Shown here: positions 37,801-52,147 of the stretch, one piece after another | Numbering within the stretch: position 1 is the first letter of the stretch | Layout: every line of letters starts with the position of its first letter | NCBI GenBank assembly: GCA_020746105.1 | Contig: CM036621.1 | Coordinates: forward strand, 53,540,264 to 53,604,263 | Direction: 5' to 3' | DNA length: 64,000 nucleotides | From: Trogon surrucura | Taxonomy: Eukaryota > Chordata > Aves > Trogoniformes > Trogonidae | Made by a program: the position numbers and the translations under genes | Notes under the pieces: model-generated | The model's database searches: none | Seen by the model: the letters and a program-made list of their open reading frames with translations, nothing else | Told to the model about the DNA's origin: nothing

Positions 37801-40800
37801 TCTGTAGTCATCTTTGCGTCAAGTCTCAGAACAAGTTTTAGTAAAGTGTAGGATAACTAGAGCTTAAAAACGAAAGCCAAGTTGTATTTGCCTAGTAGAA
37901 AAGAAAACACCTGGTTTTAAATTTCATTGGATTAGAAAACAATTTTATATATTTGATCCAGGAAGCTTTGAGAGCCCTTTTGACACTAGACAAAAATGCT
38001 TTAAGGAACTGCTACATGCAGCACAAAGATCTCTGCCTGAATTAAATGCTCAAAATAGAGAACAAATGAACCACAAGTGGCATGTCGGCCTCATACTCTC
38101 ACTCTGCATATTGTGTATTTCCTTCCAAATTGTGATTTGGAATTAACAATTCACAATTTAAATAGGATGTATCTTGTATAAATGTATTTAAGTATTTTAC
38201 AGCCCTGAAAATGAGCTTATTTTTTCCTTCTTTACCTGTCTTAACTGCCAGGAAAAAGGAATTGTCCAAATGTTCTTGCTTTCCTTCTCTTTCCCCTGCC
38301 TGTAAGGAGGAAAGTATTGTCGCAGCAGTCACTGAGTGCCTGTTAGGTAGACAATAAAGGGCGACTTTCTTGAGGGGTTGATTTGGTAGGCTGCAGTCAC
38401 AGAATCATAGAATCATAGAATGTCTTGGGTTGGAAAGAACCTTTCAAGGTCATCTAGTCCATCATGTAGATAGTTTGAGAGAAGACACATCAGGCTCTGC
38501 CAGGATTCCAGTTTCTTACTCCTGGTTGTTTTCAGCTTTCTTCCAGCTTTATGCTGTCCCTGATGGGAAGGAGGCCTTCATTACCCGTAGTGCCCTGAGA
38601 AGCCTACTAACAGACTTGAATCAGGTAATGCCACTGTAGTGCTGCTACACAACAGATCTTGTAGGAGAACCCTAATCTAGGAGAAACAAAAGAAATGGTC
38701 GGTACGTTTTATGTTTGATTACATTATGGGACTGAAGTCATTAGGGCACTCTGTGGACGTAGGGAGCTAAGATACAAAATATGTAAAAGAATAAAATTCT
38801 ATAGCTCCTCTCAGTCAGAGTGACCACTGAGGGTAACCACAGAGCCTTTGTGCATTCATTTTACCTGAATTTACAGGTCCTGGGAACAGCTGCATACAGC
38901 TGTTCCTAAAGCAGCTCCAAACTTTGGATGTCTGTACTCAATAGAACAGCTTGCAGTTGCACAAAAATGCCTTAGCATAAAGGTATTTCTATCTGAACGG
39001 GCACTGAAAATAGGATCTGAATAAGACCCTTGAGGTTCAAACCCGGTGTCCTCCAGTATTCTATTATGGCAACATAGTATGTTGATCCATTTTGGTTCAG
39101 TGAGCTGGAAGCAAGTCATTCTGGCACATACTGCACTATGAAACCGCATACTGATGGTATGAATATGAACAGGCTTTTTTTTCAGAACAGAATGTAAAAT
39201 AGCATTCCTATAGAAGCTACAACATCTGTGTACTGTCACCATCTCAGCAGAACATGATGGAAACATCTGGTTTTTTAGTGAGTCGTTTCTGAGCCTTTCT
39301 TCTTGATGCAGATCCCAGCCATTGTGGGAGAAAGCTGCACTCTATCTTGTGTGGAAATTGCAACTCACAGCTGTTTCCACGGGGTGAGTGAAATTCTGAT
39401 GTCCTGGGAAATGATTTTGAGTGTTGATTAAAATTGCAAATGTACCGCCATATAATATCCACCAGTGTCTACTTTTAAGAGAAAGGACTGATCATCAGTC
39501 TCGTGGCATACAGGATTTATATCTATAGAAAAAAATGTTCGGTAAGATACTACTGAAGACTCTTCCAATTATTCCAAAACCTTTGGAATCCAGTAACATT
39601 TTAAATGAACGGAAGATCTATGCTAGTAGAGACCAGTATCAGAGCTTTTATTAGAAACTGTAGATGATACACTAGTTCTTTCAAATAAATGACTGAACTC
39701 AAGACATGTATTTTTTCCAGGTTCTGAATTCAGCAATTGTTGAAGAAAAATTCCTGTCTTGGCTGAGATCGGAGCCTGCTGTTCTCCTGTGGCTCCCTAC
39801 CTGTTACCGATTATCAGCCACGGAAATGGTTTCTCACCAAGCTAGATGTAACGTCTGCAAAATTTCCCCCATTACAGGCCTCAGGTGCGTCAGTAATTAC
39901 TGTAGTCTATAGCATCCACATAAATAGTTCTTATCATTGTTTGCATACCTTGCAGACTCTAACTGCCGCACTAAGCATCAAACTTTGGACATAATCTAAT
40001 TTAACAAGTAAGACAGGGAAAGAGAGAACCATCAGAGACTAGTGCTCAAGCCTGCATCCTGATTCTCTTTAGTTCACTAGCACAGACGTGATTATGGAGA
40101 CTTACTGAAAGTAAACTGGCAGTTCAGTGGTAAAGCAAATTAAACCTGTGTATCTTTTTTCTTAGTTCTTTGTCCCATAATTAACAGGCTATTTAAATTA
40201 TCCATCTAAATACTGGTATAAAATGGCCTAATTGTATAAAAAGAACACTATGCATTATCTATTGACCAGAATGCTCGGAAAAACGTGTTACTGTTACTCC
40301 CTTCTCACTAATAGTAAGCTTGCAGGTTTAGTTTTTGCAAAGTTGCAAATCCTACATCAATAACTTAGTGGTATTACAGTTCCCTGAGAGCAGCAAATAG
40401 AGACAAGCTGGTGCATAAGAAGCATATGAAGATGAAACTGCATTCTTAAAAATGGTGCTAGAACAGCTGTTTCTTCCTTGAACTGAATTTTGATGCAGCA
40501 AATAAATAATATCAAAATCATTAGTGGGTTCTGGAAGAATAGTCCACTGTCATATGGACAAAATAACTCTTGCTTTCAGAGAATGCTGAGGAAAGTCATT
40601 ATTCTAACAAAGGTGCTTCCCTACCTTTCAGAACCCAGGAATCTGGATTTCCAATAATCAAGCTCACTTACACCAAATTCTTACTTGTGGAGAAGTAACT
40701 TGGTCATTCTATTTTGCCTCACAGGTATCGCTGTCTGAAGTGCCTCAATTTTGACCTTTGTCAAGTCTGCTTTTTCACTGGCCGTCTCATCAAACCACAT

Positions 40801-43800
40801 AAGAGGTCACATCCTGTTGTGGAACACTGTGTGCAGGTAGAGTCCTGTCATACTGATTCATTGCCTTGTTTAGGTTCTTCATGTAGGCAGGTAGGCAGCA
40901 GACACTTGAACTACATTGATTATGAAATTAAGTGTGTCTTAGCCATAATGGCCATGACATATTAGTATTATTAGTCTGGGAACAGTGAATCAGAGAAAGG
41001 AAAAAAAAGAGAGCTTCTAACTTTAGAAGGAACATTTTGTTTGAAATAACTGTGTAGAGCCATGAAATGTCATAGTGCAACTCTTCCCAAGGAGTTCTAT
41101 GGCGAGTTTGCCGTTTGCACATCGTCCTTAAACTGGTGGAAAGGGCTCTCAATATGTCCCAGTGCTCCTTCCTCTGAGTCCCAATGGGGACTCATTCAGA
41201 AATTAATTCATCCTACAGTTGTACAAAAGCCTGCATAAAATCACCTTTATTTCAGAGCTTTTCCACTTTATTATAAACCTTTTGGACTCAGTTGTCTCTG
41301 TCAGTTAGGGACACAGCACAAAGAGGCAACATGGGCCCAACTAAGCCCATGTACATTAGAGGGGCCACTTATGCTTTCAGCAAAACTCAACCCTGGGAAT
41401 TTGTGTTTGGCAGATCATCTTCTCCTTTGAACAGGAGATTCCAAATCTTGCACACAGTAGCAGACAGGGGTTTTTTTGTGCATCTATATAACATCATCCT
41501 CTTCTATTTCGATAAAGGAGCTGAAAAGCACCCGTATGTCTCCCTAGTAAGCTGTACTTTGTGGTCTCCTTCCTGAAAGCCTGCACTTAACATGGAAGAT
41601 ATCTGGGTAGCCAGTGTCTGCACCAAAACTAAAGAAAGTTAAGACTGCTCTTGCAGTCACTCTTTGTCTGGGGGGACATTAAACTGTAGCCACTTTGTTG
41701 CTCTCTTTCTGAAAACCGAACCCTATTGCTTACACTCTGAGAAACTGTATCTGGATGCTTAGGATCTGCAAGGCAGGAGATGATGCAACCTAGATTAGCT
41801 GGTTAGCAAGATCACGGCACTTCCACACACAGCTTCTCAGGAGAACTAAATTGGGGAAACAAAAGGTAGCCTGAATCAAAGGACAAGCTGCCATTTGAAG
41901 ATGCAACTACAAGAGATGATGAGGTGAAGGTAAAGAGCAAAACCTGTACTATAAGACACCTAAATAAGGAGACCAAAGATCACAATCACTACCAGCTCCT
42001 AAAGAAGCTAAAGGGACATCCAAAAACCAGCCCATGGTCACACTAAGAAGCACTCAGGAGGCTTAAGGAGAACTGGCATCTCTTGTCTTCCCCATCATTG
42101 TAAGTCACCCTGGCAATACCACGTGTGTACATACACCTGTGTGTGAATGCTCAAACGACTACTCAAACACAGGTATGTTAGTGCTTGTGAATGAGTATGA
42201 GTGAGTGAAATCAGTTTTGTTTTAAAATGAAGTCCCCTTCCTATCCTATACTGACATTGAGCTTTCCCACATTGTTGCTGCAATATTGCAACTGGATCAC
42301 TGAGCTTAGCTTTCCTTCACAAAGCTCTACTCTAACGCTAACGTTGTAAATATTACTTCCGTGGCCAAAACCTGTATCAAAATTAAAAAGACAAGTTATT
42401 CACTATGAAGGTTACCATTTTTATATCCTTTGGGGACACAAAAGAGTCAGTAGTAAGCCACTTTTCCCATACCTTCCGCTCTTAATTGCTGTCCTTGGCT
42501 GGGTAAGTTTTCACATTGCCTTTATCACGTATTGAGCTGCTGAGTGGAGGTTTGAAGTACCAGTACTGTTTCCTTACCGTGCTGACACCTTGTGGTAATA
42601 TTATTACCATGTTGAGAAACGACTAGGAGGCATGCTGTATGTTTTCTTTGTGTTTTCCCATTCAGCCTGTCAGAGCTCACCCCATGTTCTGCAACAGTCA
42701 GTTCCTACAGCAGAATTGGTCTGTATCCTCCTATAATACAGCTGCTGAGCTGACTCATCGTACCTGAGCCTGACCCCACTGTGACAAATGGAGGTGTGTT
42801 TTTTACGAGAGGAGGATAGGAGGCACAGAAGGCTGTATCTATTAACACTTAATGCAAGTGTAAAAATACTTCTTCCCATTGATCAAGAGGACTTAGATAC
42901 GAGTCAGGCAGAATAATCATTGCAGCTTAATCACTGTAACTGCCAAAATCTGTGTTTTGTATTTTCATGCTGCCTGAATTTGGCCCAGGCAGAGTGTTTT
43001 GCTTATGTAACAGAATTGGATTTTTACTTACCTGACAGAATTCTGTTTACCTAGCACCATCATCACCCTCAGTCCCCCTTTGAGGGTTCAGACATCAGCC
43101 ACAAGTCTCTTCAGTTATTGAACAGGTGGACCTTTGCTTTCTTATGTCTTGCCTCTTCCTTAGACTGCGTCTACTTCTGGGCAGCACCTGTCTGAAAATT
43201 TACTCCCTCCTTCATTATCCCTCATTCCAATAGATGTCAGCAAAGGCAAATGCAAAGCACTTTTTCCGCACCATCAAGAATAACCTGTTTCGAGAGCGCT
43301 GCAGAAGAAAGGAGGCTCAGAGAAGGGCTCTGGAAATAATGGGGGAGAGGCACTTCCCCACTCACGAAATGACTTAGTGAGTTTGTGTTTCCAATGAGTT
43401 TGTAATCTGTGAATAACGTGTTAGGCTGTGACATATTGCTTGATTATGTCCTTTGAGTGAGCGATTTTGTTGACAGACACAATGTCATGATTCTTCCATT
43501 GAAAAGGGAAAGCATAAATGGGAAGGTGCTGCACATTGTTCTGTAGATTAATGATAATTACCATGCTGACAACCTAATGACCAGTTGTCTTATAAAATAT
43601 AATATGCTTGTGTCTTCCTTCCCTCTTTCCTTATGCCATCTCTTTCTCTCCATACCATTTCTTATGCTCTAGTCTAGGGTCAAGCATTGCAAATATTTAG
43701 TATCTGTCACAACTGCATGGGGGTTTAAGCACCTCCTCTGTGACAAATTAATTGGAAATTAACTGTGAATGCTTTCCACATGCAATCCACAGTGTGTTCC

Positions 43801-46800
43801 GTGACAGTCACTCTACTCTAATCCCACTGGATTGCAGTCCCGTGGGATTACTTACAACAGTGAGTAGCCGATCTCACTATTCTAGTTCTTTCAGATCAGT
43901 TCTGGTTTGTGTGTGTGCTTTTAGTTAACGTTAACATGCAAATTCATTACTGTATTTCCCCTGATCACAGCAGTTAATAAAGAGCATTGGAGGTTGTGTT
44001 GTGATTTTGCCTATAGCTTCTCCTTCCTTGCTCTGAGATTTTGGTTAATATTTAGGTGGAGAAAATGATGGAAAGATTATACAAGATAAGCACTACAAAC
44101 ATATGAAGGGTGAGATTCTTTCCTGGCAACTCTCTTGTATCTCACATCTATTCTCCAAATGAGTCTTCAGTGAGATTGACATAGGGAAAAATGGTAACTC
44201 CTCTCTAAAAGAATTAATTTGACCCTCATGCAAAGGAGAAAAATCTGTTTCTAAAACTTGATTGTGCTACACTGTTAGGTAAGTGTGTTGCTATTAGAAA
44301 CCAATTTTTTATATACAGTAAAGTCAATGGATGATTCCATTGGTCACTGATTCTCACAGAGAATACTATTTAAGTGTAAATTTCAGTGAAATGCAAAACA
44401 TTTTCCATTGCTAATATTTCCCCACTTGTATTCAGCACCAAAAAATATTTGTTTTGAATGTCATTTAATTCTTCTGTGACATTTCTCTGTAATTCTGTGG
44501 GCTTTTGCTTGGGTAGCAATGAGAGAAAGAGGAATTTCGGCTTGCCATTACAGGTTTGTCTGCGGGGCCGATAGGTATCTGGGCTTTTCCTAGCATAGAA
44601 TGGACTGAAAAGCAGGATATCTAGCCCTTTGCTATCTTTTTGTAGTTGAATTTCCCAATATGTTTAGCTCTTGGCTAAAGGAAGCAAAAAGGTCCCTTCC
44701 AACCTCTAAATTTCTGTGATTTTGTGATTCTGTGAAAAAAGAGAAGCAGCAAATTGCACTGATATTAAATGGGTGGAAAGAAAACCTGCTGTTGAGATTC
44801 TGTTGAAAGAGTGGATTTTGTTATTTCAGCCAAAATATTCCAGCAGGTATAGTTAAACCATACTTCTTGCATAGTCAAAAAAAGCATGGCTGGCTGTCTA
44901 CTTACGGTGCATTAGTTTTATTTTGATAAAAAAACCATATAAGCCTTGATTCTTTCTCTACTCATTGTTTCTCTGTTGGTATACAGTACTTCACAACTAC
45001 CTGGCCCTGGAAACCAGTGTTTCCCAGGAGATAGACCTGTTCTGGAGTCACCCAAGTTCTTACCTGAAAACGGAACTATAGTGCAGAAGAGTGAGAATAA
45101 CAGCAAGACAGCAGAACAAAGCAAGATAAGAGCTCAGGTAAAAAAAAAAAAGAAGCTGTAATACTGCTAAAACTGTGAAGAAGATCTACCAAAGTTAACC
45201 ATCTTAATTGCCTTGTAATTACCAGTGAAAAAGAAATGTAATGGGCACCTTCACCCTTCTGTTAATTTCTCACTTATGGAAAACAATGTGGAATATGAAA
45301 ACTTAGTGAAGCTCGAATTTGATACTCTCTTAAGAGTAGTGACTAACTCCTTGACTTCTACAGCCTTGAGAAGCATTTGTAAGAATATTTGCTCTTTTAC
45401 TTTTTTTTTCAAAGTTGTCTTAGAGTAACACATTAAAGACTAGCTAAGACTGGAGTACTCTATTCTGTCAGTAAAAAATGCCATCATCTCTTCTTACTGC
45501 AAGCAAATGTTGAGGATGGATACTTTAATTCTTATTAGGCTTAGGACATTTTTGTCACCATGGCAATAGCAAGAGGACAGAATGGGCCCTTCTTAAGGGT
45601 AAACCCAGAGTAGTGTCCACTCCAACTAAAATAGCTCATGTATAAAAGCTCTCCACTAATCCATTTCCAGATTCCCTGCATAGAAACAATGCTAGAGGAG
45701 TGGGTAGGACAGTGTAGATAAAAATAAGTACATAGCAGGTTTTTGTTTCTATATTTATTTGAGAGGTTGGTAGCTCTGTACATACCCGGAATATAGGGAA
45801 CGCTGGGTTGTGTTCAAACCAGTTTGTGTCATCCACTGATCTTGTTCTTTCCAGAAGTCAACGGTGCAGTCGCTGAGAAGTAGCATGTATGTGTCAGGTC
45901 ACTCATTTGCTTGTTACGCCTGCCCATTGAAAGACCTGTCTTTTAGGAGTCTGCTGCCCAGCTTGAGGCGTAGTGCCAGCCAGCATTTTTCTGCAGGAGA
46001 AGTTGTGGGCAGGTATTGCTTAAGCATATAATTTTGATGACTGGCATTTGTCATTTTAGAAGACAGCGACATGGGACTTGTATCACTATAGTGAGCTTCT
46101 GTCATATGCATTACTCTCTTGCTCATTTTCTCTCTGGGGTGAGAATTCTTTTTGAAAGGTTTTATACTGATTCCCAGTGTATTACAGTGCAGATTAGTTC
46201 CAATGTTGCTTTAAAAAATGCAGACCATAAGTCCAATGGTATCTTTTAATAGAATCCATGAGCTTGGAAGTCCTGAGGATCCAGCTCTTAGTCTCATAAT
46301 TTCCTGGAAGACCTGATTCCAGCCCAGCTTATACCATGTGTCTAAAGTAGCTTGCCTGGAAAACATTTGTCTCCTTGACTTCTGGGTAACTGTCCCCTGC
46401 ATGGCCCAGAGACTGCTACTTCCACCCAAAGACGAGAAATTTCTCTTCTCTCTTCTACATCCAGTCTCTTCTTCCATCTCATTGTCCCAAAGCAGTTGTG
46501 GGACTTTGGAGAGACTGTCCCCAAATCAGAATAATTCACTTTTGCAGATATTTCAGGTAATACTTTTTTTGTTGTTGTTGTTCTAATTTAAAACAAAACA
46601 AATCCTCATACACTTAGAATTTGACATAGGACAAAGAAGTTTGTCTGTAGAGTAGATTTTCCAGTCTGTTCTAATAGCCATTAGAAATACTTTAGTGCAT
46701 CAGTTGATTGCAAACAAAACAAAAAAAAAAGTTAACCAGTAAATCTGTAAAACAGACCAAATCCCAAATGCGCTATGCTCTTATACCAAAATTTGGACAG

Positions 46801-49800
46801 AAAATGAAATGTTAGTGCTGATGACGTTATGAACAGATACTTTTCTCTTTTTTACTACAGGCAATAGCTTGTTTTGAAGCAGATGTGTTAGAAATGCACA
46901 AATCCATTGAAAGCATACAGCATGAGAGCAGGTAGGTAAATGTAGTAGTATAATGGCTGAAGATTGGTGGGCAATGCTGCTACAGTGAAGAAGACAAATT
47001 ATTTTTCTATACTTTAGAGATTCTGAGATTTAAAAACTCCTCAAACTATAAAATGGGGATTAACAATAAAAATTCAGCAGCAAAAGTTGTAAATGGAAAT
47101 CACTGGAAAGGCAATTTCTGGCAAAGCAAAACATTTTGGTTTGCTTTCATCAGCATTTCTGGCATTGTTAGTTTACATTTCTAAAAGTAATTTTGGTAAG
47201 AAAAAATATTCACATAAAAATATTCACAATCATAGAATCATAGAATGTCTTAGGCTGGAAGGGACCTTAGAGATCATTTAATCCAACCTCCCTGTCATGG
47301 GCAGGGACACCTCTCAACTAGATCATGCAACAATAGCATACTTTTTCAGATTTTTCTCTGAATAAGGCTTAATCAAAACCTATGTCATAATTCACACAAA
47401 GTTTTTAAGTCAAAGTAGGATATCTTTCTAAAAAACATGCTGTAAGTCCAATCTAAATTACAGACTTAATACAGCAAGTATTGGTAAAAATTCCATTACG
47501 TAGATTATCACAGAAGTTCCTTCTGATTTTCAAATCTTTAACACAATGAAATATTCATTCCTAAACCACAAATTTCTTGGGTGGCTTGTTGGAGGGTGTG
47601 TGTGTATGGGCAACTATGCTTATCTTTTACTTTTGCTTTCCTCTTCTTTGTTTATATATGAATGAGCTGCAGGTATAATCATGTCTGTGACCGTTGAAAC
47701 CAATGGTATTACAGCAAAGCATAGAATTTGATCCTGAATCTACTCTCTTTATTTGCTTCAGTATGTTCAGTTCCCTCGCTTCCTGTTTTGTTTCATTCTA
47801 ATAAGTCAACGTACAATTGCTGCTCCAAATTCACACAAGGGCACTCCAAGCCTAGAGCAGAACAATTGCAGTTTCATTCTAAGCCTGTGTCCTTATCTCA
47901 CTCTGTTCTCACACGGGAAAATAAAGAAGCGAAGATCTTCAGCTTTCGTTTAGATTAGCAATAGTTGAGAGGGTATCTGGGAAGTTTGCTCCTGATATAT
48001 TGCATCACCCTCTGACCCAGAGTTTGCCATATAACTGGGTGAATGAATCACATTACTCATGGGAAGCTCTTTTTTCTTATTTGTGGACGAACTTCCAGCA
48101 TTTGTGTGCCTGGTCACAGAATGGGGCTCTGAGTTTGTTGAAGATAGTCAGCATTTTACAGTAAAAATCCATTAAATGCAGTTATAAGGGACCAGTGTAA
48201 TTTTAATTTTAAATGGTCTGACTTGCTCTCCCATTCAGACAAATCTTGCATAATTACAGTGAAACTGGTGGGAGTTTTGCCTGTAAGCCAATGCATACTC
48301 AAAAAAGAGTGAATCAGATGAACTTCTAGAGGTAACTAAGCAAGGGAGGTAACTATTTCAGCTATGTGATATGAAGTAGTTGGTTTATTACTGTAGTGTT
48401 AACAAACTTTTCTGTCTGTCTCCACCCCAGCTGTGGGGAAGCTGTGGGGTATTCCTAATACGACTTAGAGAAATCCCAACTCTAGAACAGAGATACGAGT
48501 GGTATCTTTGTAATACTGAGCTCTGAGTAGGTAATTCCTACATCTTCTCTTGTATGCATGAGAGGGTGGCACTTTATTCCAAAATTCACAGCGGCTTTTC
48601 AAGGACAAGTAGCCTGCGCAGAAATTATTTGTACCATCCAACAGCCTGCATAGAATACCAGGAGCAAGAAGGAACTCAATCAAAGGGTTAAAGGTTTTTA
48701 TTCCTTTGTTGCAAAGGAGGAAATGATGGGAATCTTTTGGCTTGGAACTTGCCAAAAGTAATTTACTTCTAAACATAGGGAGTGCTGTAAAGTCTCTCCT
48801 GTTGCAGCCACCTTTGTGGGAAAGGTAAAACCCCAAGATGCAAGGCTCAGTCCTGGACACAGTTCCACTCACCTTGCATCTTTCCTCATCTAGAACACTG
48901 CTAATTCCATGGATACAGCCCACTTCCTGAAATACTGGGCTCTAACCCCAAAGCTGACCCAAATTTCCTGAACTGAAAGTTTGTGCTAGTATTTGCTCTT
49001 TCCATGACTGCAAGTATTTGTGTATGTGACCTAGCAAAATGCCTACCTTACTGTACAGATACTTGAAGAAGAAATTCAACAAATGGAAGAACAAAATGCA
49101 AATTCTTCATGACTACCAGGAAGACAAAAGCTGGAAAATAGAAGCAAAGCTCCAAAGCCTGACAGCAAGCCATGAAAACCTGCAAATGAAGCTGCAGCAA
49201 ATGAAGAAAGAAATAAAGGTATAGTGATAAATATACCAAGAATCTTCATGGCTATGGCAAATTACCAAACGCTATGTAGTCCTTTTCCTGCAGGCCAGCA
49301 CTCTTCATACTCTGCACCTTCTGCTTGGTCCTTGTCTTTAGAGAAAGCAGCTAGGGTATTTGCAGCAGGCATTTTCTTGTCATTCTTTACCATCTAGCAC
49401 AAATATTTATGTCTGAGATGTTTAGATACTACTGCGATAATTAGAGCAAACTCCAATAAAAGTGAGAAAATGGTTTCCAACAGAAGTGTTAGATACTTCA
49501 TTGCAATCTTTTCTTTAGAGGAGAATCCTGTGTTGGCATTGAATAAATAAAATACTCTTCATTCCTAATTGCTGTTTTGTACTTGGATGTAATAGAGACC
49601 TCTTATAGAAAATACTTACTTTGTTTTAGTTGTATTGATTCCATTTAAATCTGAGGTTCTAAAAAGGCCATTATTTCACAGGGAATGCATACATATTTGC
49701 CACCTACAGCATTTTGGTAATATTTTTTGCAATGCTGGCTTTTCAGAGATGGTCAAACACGGAGAAAAGCCAGACACATCTGCAGCGCACACTTGTTTCA

Positions 49801-51566
49801 CTTTACGTTTAGGATCTGGCATGTCATACCACCCTGTAGGTGTGCTGTGACACTGGCCTGTCCACAACATGCAGAACTGTGCACACACACACACACAATC
49901 AGGTGTCCAGTGAATGCACAGCCAGCTCCATGCATCCCAGTTACAGCGGACTTGGTGTTTATGCAGTGGGTGGTATTTGCCATCGTAGTTCTGTCTAGAA
50001 AATTCCAAGTACAATTGTGGCACTGACAACCAACCTAGATTCGGAATTTCAGATATTAACAGGTGTGAGGTGTTTGATATGTGTTTAATATACACTATAT
50101 TGTTTCCTTAGTTTAATTCTTTCGGAAAAGTTTTCCTCCAAATTTGCTCTTGGAACATTATTATTTCAATTTTTCAATACCATTAGAGCATGTAATATCT
50201 TCAGACTGAAATGATGGAAAAAAACCCAGCCACATAGATTTGTCCAAAACCAAACACAAAGCTTTATTTTATTGCAGGAAAATATTTTATTTGTTAAAAG
50301 AATTAGTTTATTTCATCAGAAATTAAACAAAAAAAAAGTAAAATACTCTGACCCCAAATTATTTTTCTACCTATTTTATACTACCAGCAAACCAAAATAT
50401 CAATTATTTTCACAATGTAATCTCTGTGTTTTGTCTATTGTAGGCAATATTACAGTCATCAGAGCATCCTTTTGCACAGTGTCAGAATATGGTGCCAATA
50501 AATTCACATGCCCTATTGGAAAGGAGAATGCAGGCTGGATTAAATCCTGCCCATACAAGGCCTACTTCCAGAACATGTGCAGACTGGAAATCTTTGAATC
50601 CCCCCAACTCTGCAAACAGAGCGCAGCTTTTACGGACAGCTCAGGTTCCCACTGCAGTGGACTCTGTGTTCTCAGAAGACTCACTGGAGTCTCCACAGAG
50701 CAATAGACCTTTCATGGGACAGTATAAAAAAGAGGCTCAGACTTGTCTCCCTGAATTAACAGAAAACTCCCTTGATGGCATCATGAGGAATACAGATCTT
50801 ACTCTAACTGCAGCGCAGATACCACCTGGTGAGAAGGAAATCAGTGAGGAGGTGGAACTGCAGCAGCTTGTGATCAAACTGAAGGATGCATTGTCTCTCC
50901 AAGCCCAACCAGGTAAAAGTTCTCCCAGGGATCCTGATGCTGTCTTCTCACCTTCATCCATTTTACTGTATAATATTGTTCATAACCATTTAACTCTCAG
51001 AGGAAACTCAGAATCTTGCCTTTGCCGTTGTAGAAATACTCAAGCTCTATACTGTAAAGTAGAACATGTTCATGTAAAGTGAAATATATCCCTAATGATG
51101 AAATAATGTGAAGCGGGATGAGTCAAAGTGCGTAAGAGGAAATCAGTCTCAGCAGTCAATTAAGGAGCTTAAACTTAGACTGGTGAGGGCATTGAAGGTC
51201 TTTTCTGTTGCCATTTCTGTGACACTGTAACTATGAATCTGGTCCCAGGCAGACTTGGAGCAGTACAAAATCCCTTTGTAATCAATGGTCTTACACAGCA
51301 GAGCTTTGTTCAGCCCTCAGGATGCCTGTTTTGACACTGAGGAGGGTGACAGAAAAAGCTGCTTTTTCTATAGTTATCTTAAATTGGAGATATATAAGGA
51401 GTTTTTCAAGACTAGCAGCATCCAAATGTTCTGAAAGACTTAAAATCTGTTCTACTTTTCAGTTCAACAGTCTGCTTTGCAACAGGAGCTCTTCTCTACA
51501 GCAGAACGTGTTTGCAGGTACTTTTCTGACCTCATTGACCAAGTAACTTCACCATCTTGTACATGA
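31825..51566 (+). CDS. DYTN: dystrotelin, dystrophin-family ZZ/coiled-coil protein
   Basis: Predicted 647 aa from 14 coding exons: 31825-31870, 33884-33958, 35409-35610, 37552-37637, 38536-38624, 39312-39383, 39721-39884, 40725-40836, 43234-43376, 44987-45137, 46861-46931, 49059-49218, 50444-50912, 51463-51566. Phases join exactly (1944 nt), all GT-AG. The protein follows the dystrophin/dystrobrevin C-terminal plan without WW or spectrin repeats: EF-hand-like helices at about 16-215 (YRTALKLRSVQSLCQLDLID, AAAALIALSGDILLAKY), a ZZ zinc finger at about 229-280 with C-x2-C, C-x2-C, C-x2-C and a closing H..H (RCNVC, RCLKC, LCQVC, HKRSH), then basic and coiled-coil helices at about 381-460 (RYLKKKFNKWKNKMQ). 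The long exon 13 is Ser/Thr/Pro-rich and low in recognisable motifs, with a short leucine-rich helix near its end. Human dystrotelin is about 578 aa. ZZ and EF regions in relatives bind beta-dystroglycan; DYTN function is poorly known. The first exon is the least certain part. Confidence 0.92.
38399..38463 (-). mobile_element. CR1 LINE 3'-end fragment
   Basis: Tandem agaatcatag tail units lead into ttgggttggaaagaac and aaggtcatctagtcc, the CR1 3' end read on the minus strand. It lies in DYTN intron 4, with its edge about 70 bp before the exon 5 acceptor, antisense to the gene. Confidence 0.88.
44687..44736 (+). mobile_element. CR1 LINE 3'-end fragment
   Basis: ggtcccttccaacctctaa followed by repeated tttctgtgat and gattctgtga units is a CR1 3' terminus. 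It lies in DYTN intron 9, about 250 bp before exon 10, in sense orientation. Confidence 0.75.
47228..47326 (-). mobile_element. CR1 LINE 3'-end fragment, about 100 bp
   Basis: catagaatcatagaatg tail units, then gctggaagggaccttagag, then atgggcagggacacct are the CR1 3' UTR read antisense. It lies in DYTN intron 11. Confidence 0.88.
49882..49897. repeat. (CA)8 microsatellite
   Basis: A short, uninterrupted CA dinucleotide run in DYTN intron 12. It is probably of little consequence beyond possible length polymorphism. Confidence 0.85.
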
Positions 51567-52147
51567 TGGAAACTACCATTCACCTTAAAGCTTCACTGAA
51601 CTATTAAGGTAATTGATGCTATGCCAGACTCTTCAAAGTGTCTCAGATGTTGCATTGTAACCCAGCGTAACAGATTGCTGCATTTAATGACTTCCTGGAA
51701 CCGTAAGTAGTGTTAGAGAATTATGCTCCTTATTTATTGGTGGTTTCCAACTCCTGTGCGGTAGATGTTGGCTCAGCTGATAAAAATCAACGTGTTCTCA
51801 TTAGTGTCACACTGGCTTTCACAGCTGTCCTGCCCTGCACTCTCCTCTTACGGCTATTTAATCGGTAATGGCTTGTGTTTCAGAAACATTTGGGTTTTTT
51901 ATATGAGAATTGGTTAGAGTCAGCTGGTTTCAGTGATGTATTTTCTACCACATCATTGTTTCTTACAGTAGAGGAAGGAATAGGTTTTGAACTGCCAGGC
52001 ATATCAATACTTGATATTTACATATTTATATTTTTCCAAAGTACTGAATTCATATTTAAAGGAAAAGATCCTTTGAGCACTTAAAGAAATTTGATTGCTT
52101 TAGGAGATCCTCTCCATTATTAACTTACATATTAGTATAGAACAGTT

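Noticed and set aside
43234-43380. Reading DYTN as ending in exon 9 at ACT-TAG
   Set aside because: The TAG spans the GTGAGT donor at 43377; splicing to 44987 keeps the frame and the downstream coiled-coil exons match dystrotelin.
48465-48923. 152-codon minus-strand open frame
   Set aside because: It lies within DYTN intron 11, has no recognisable domain and no supporting splice sites or promoter.
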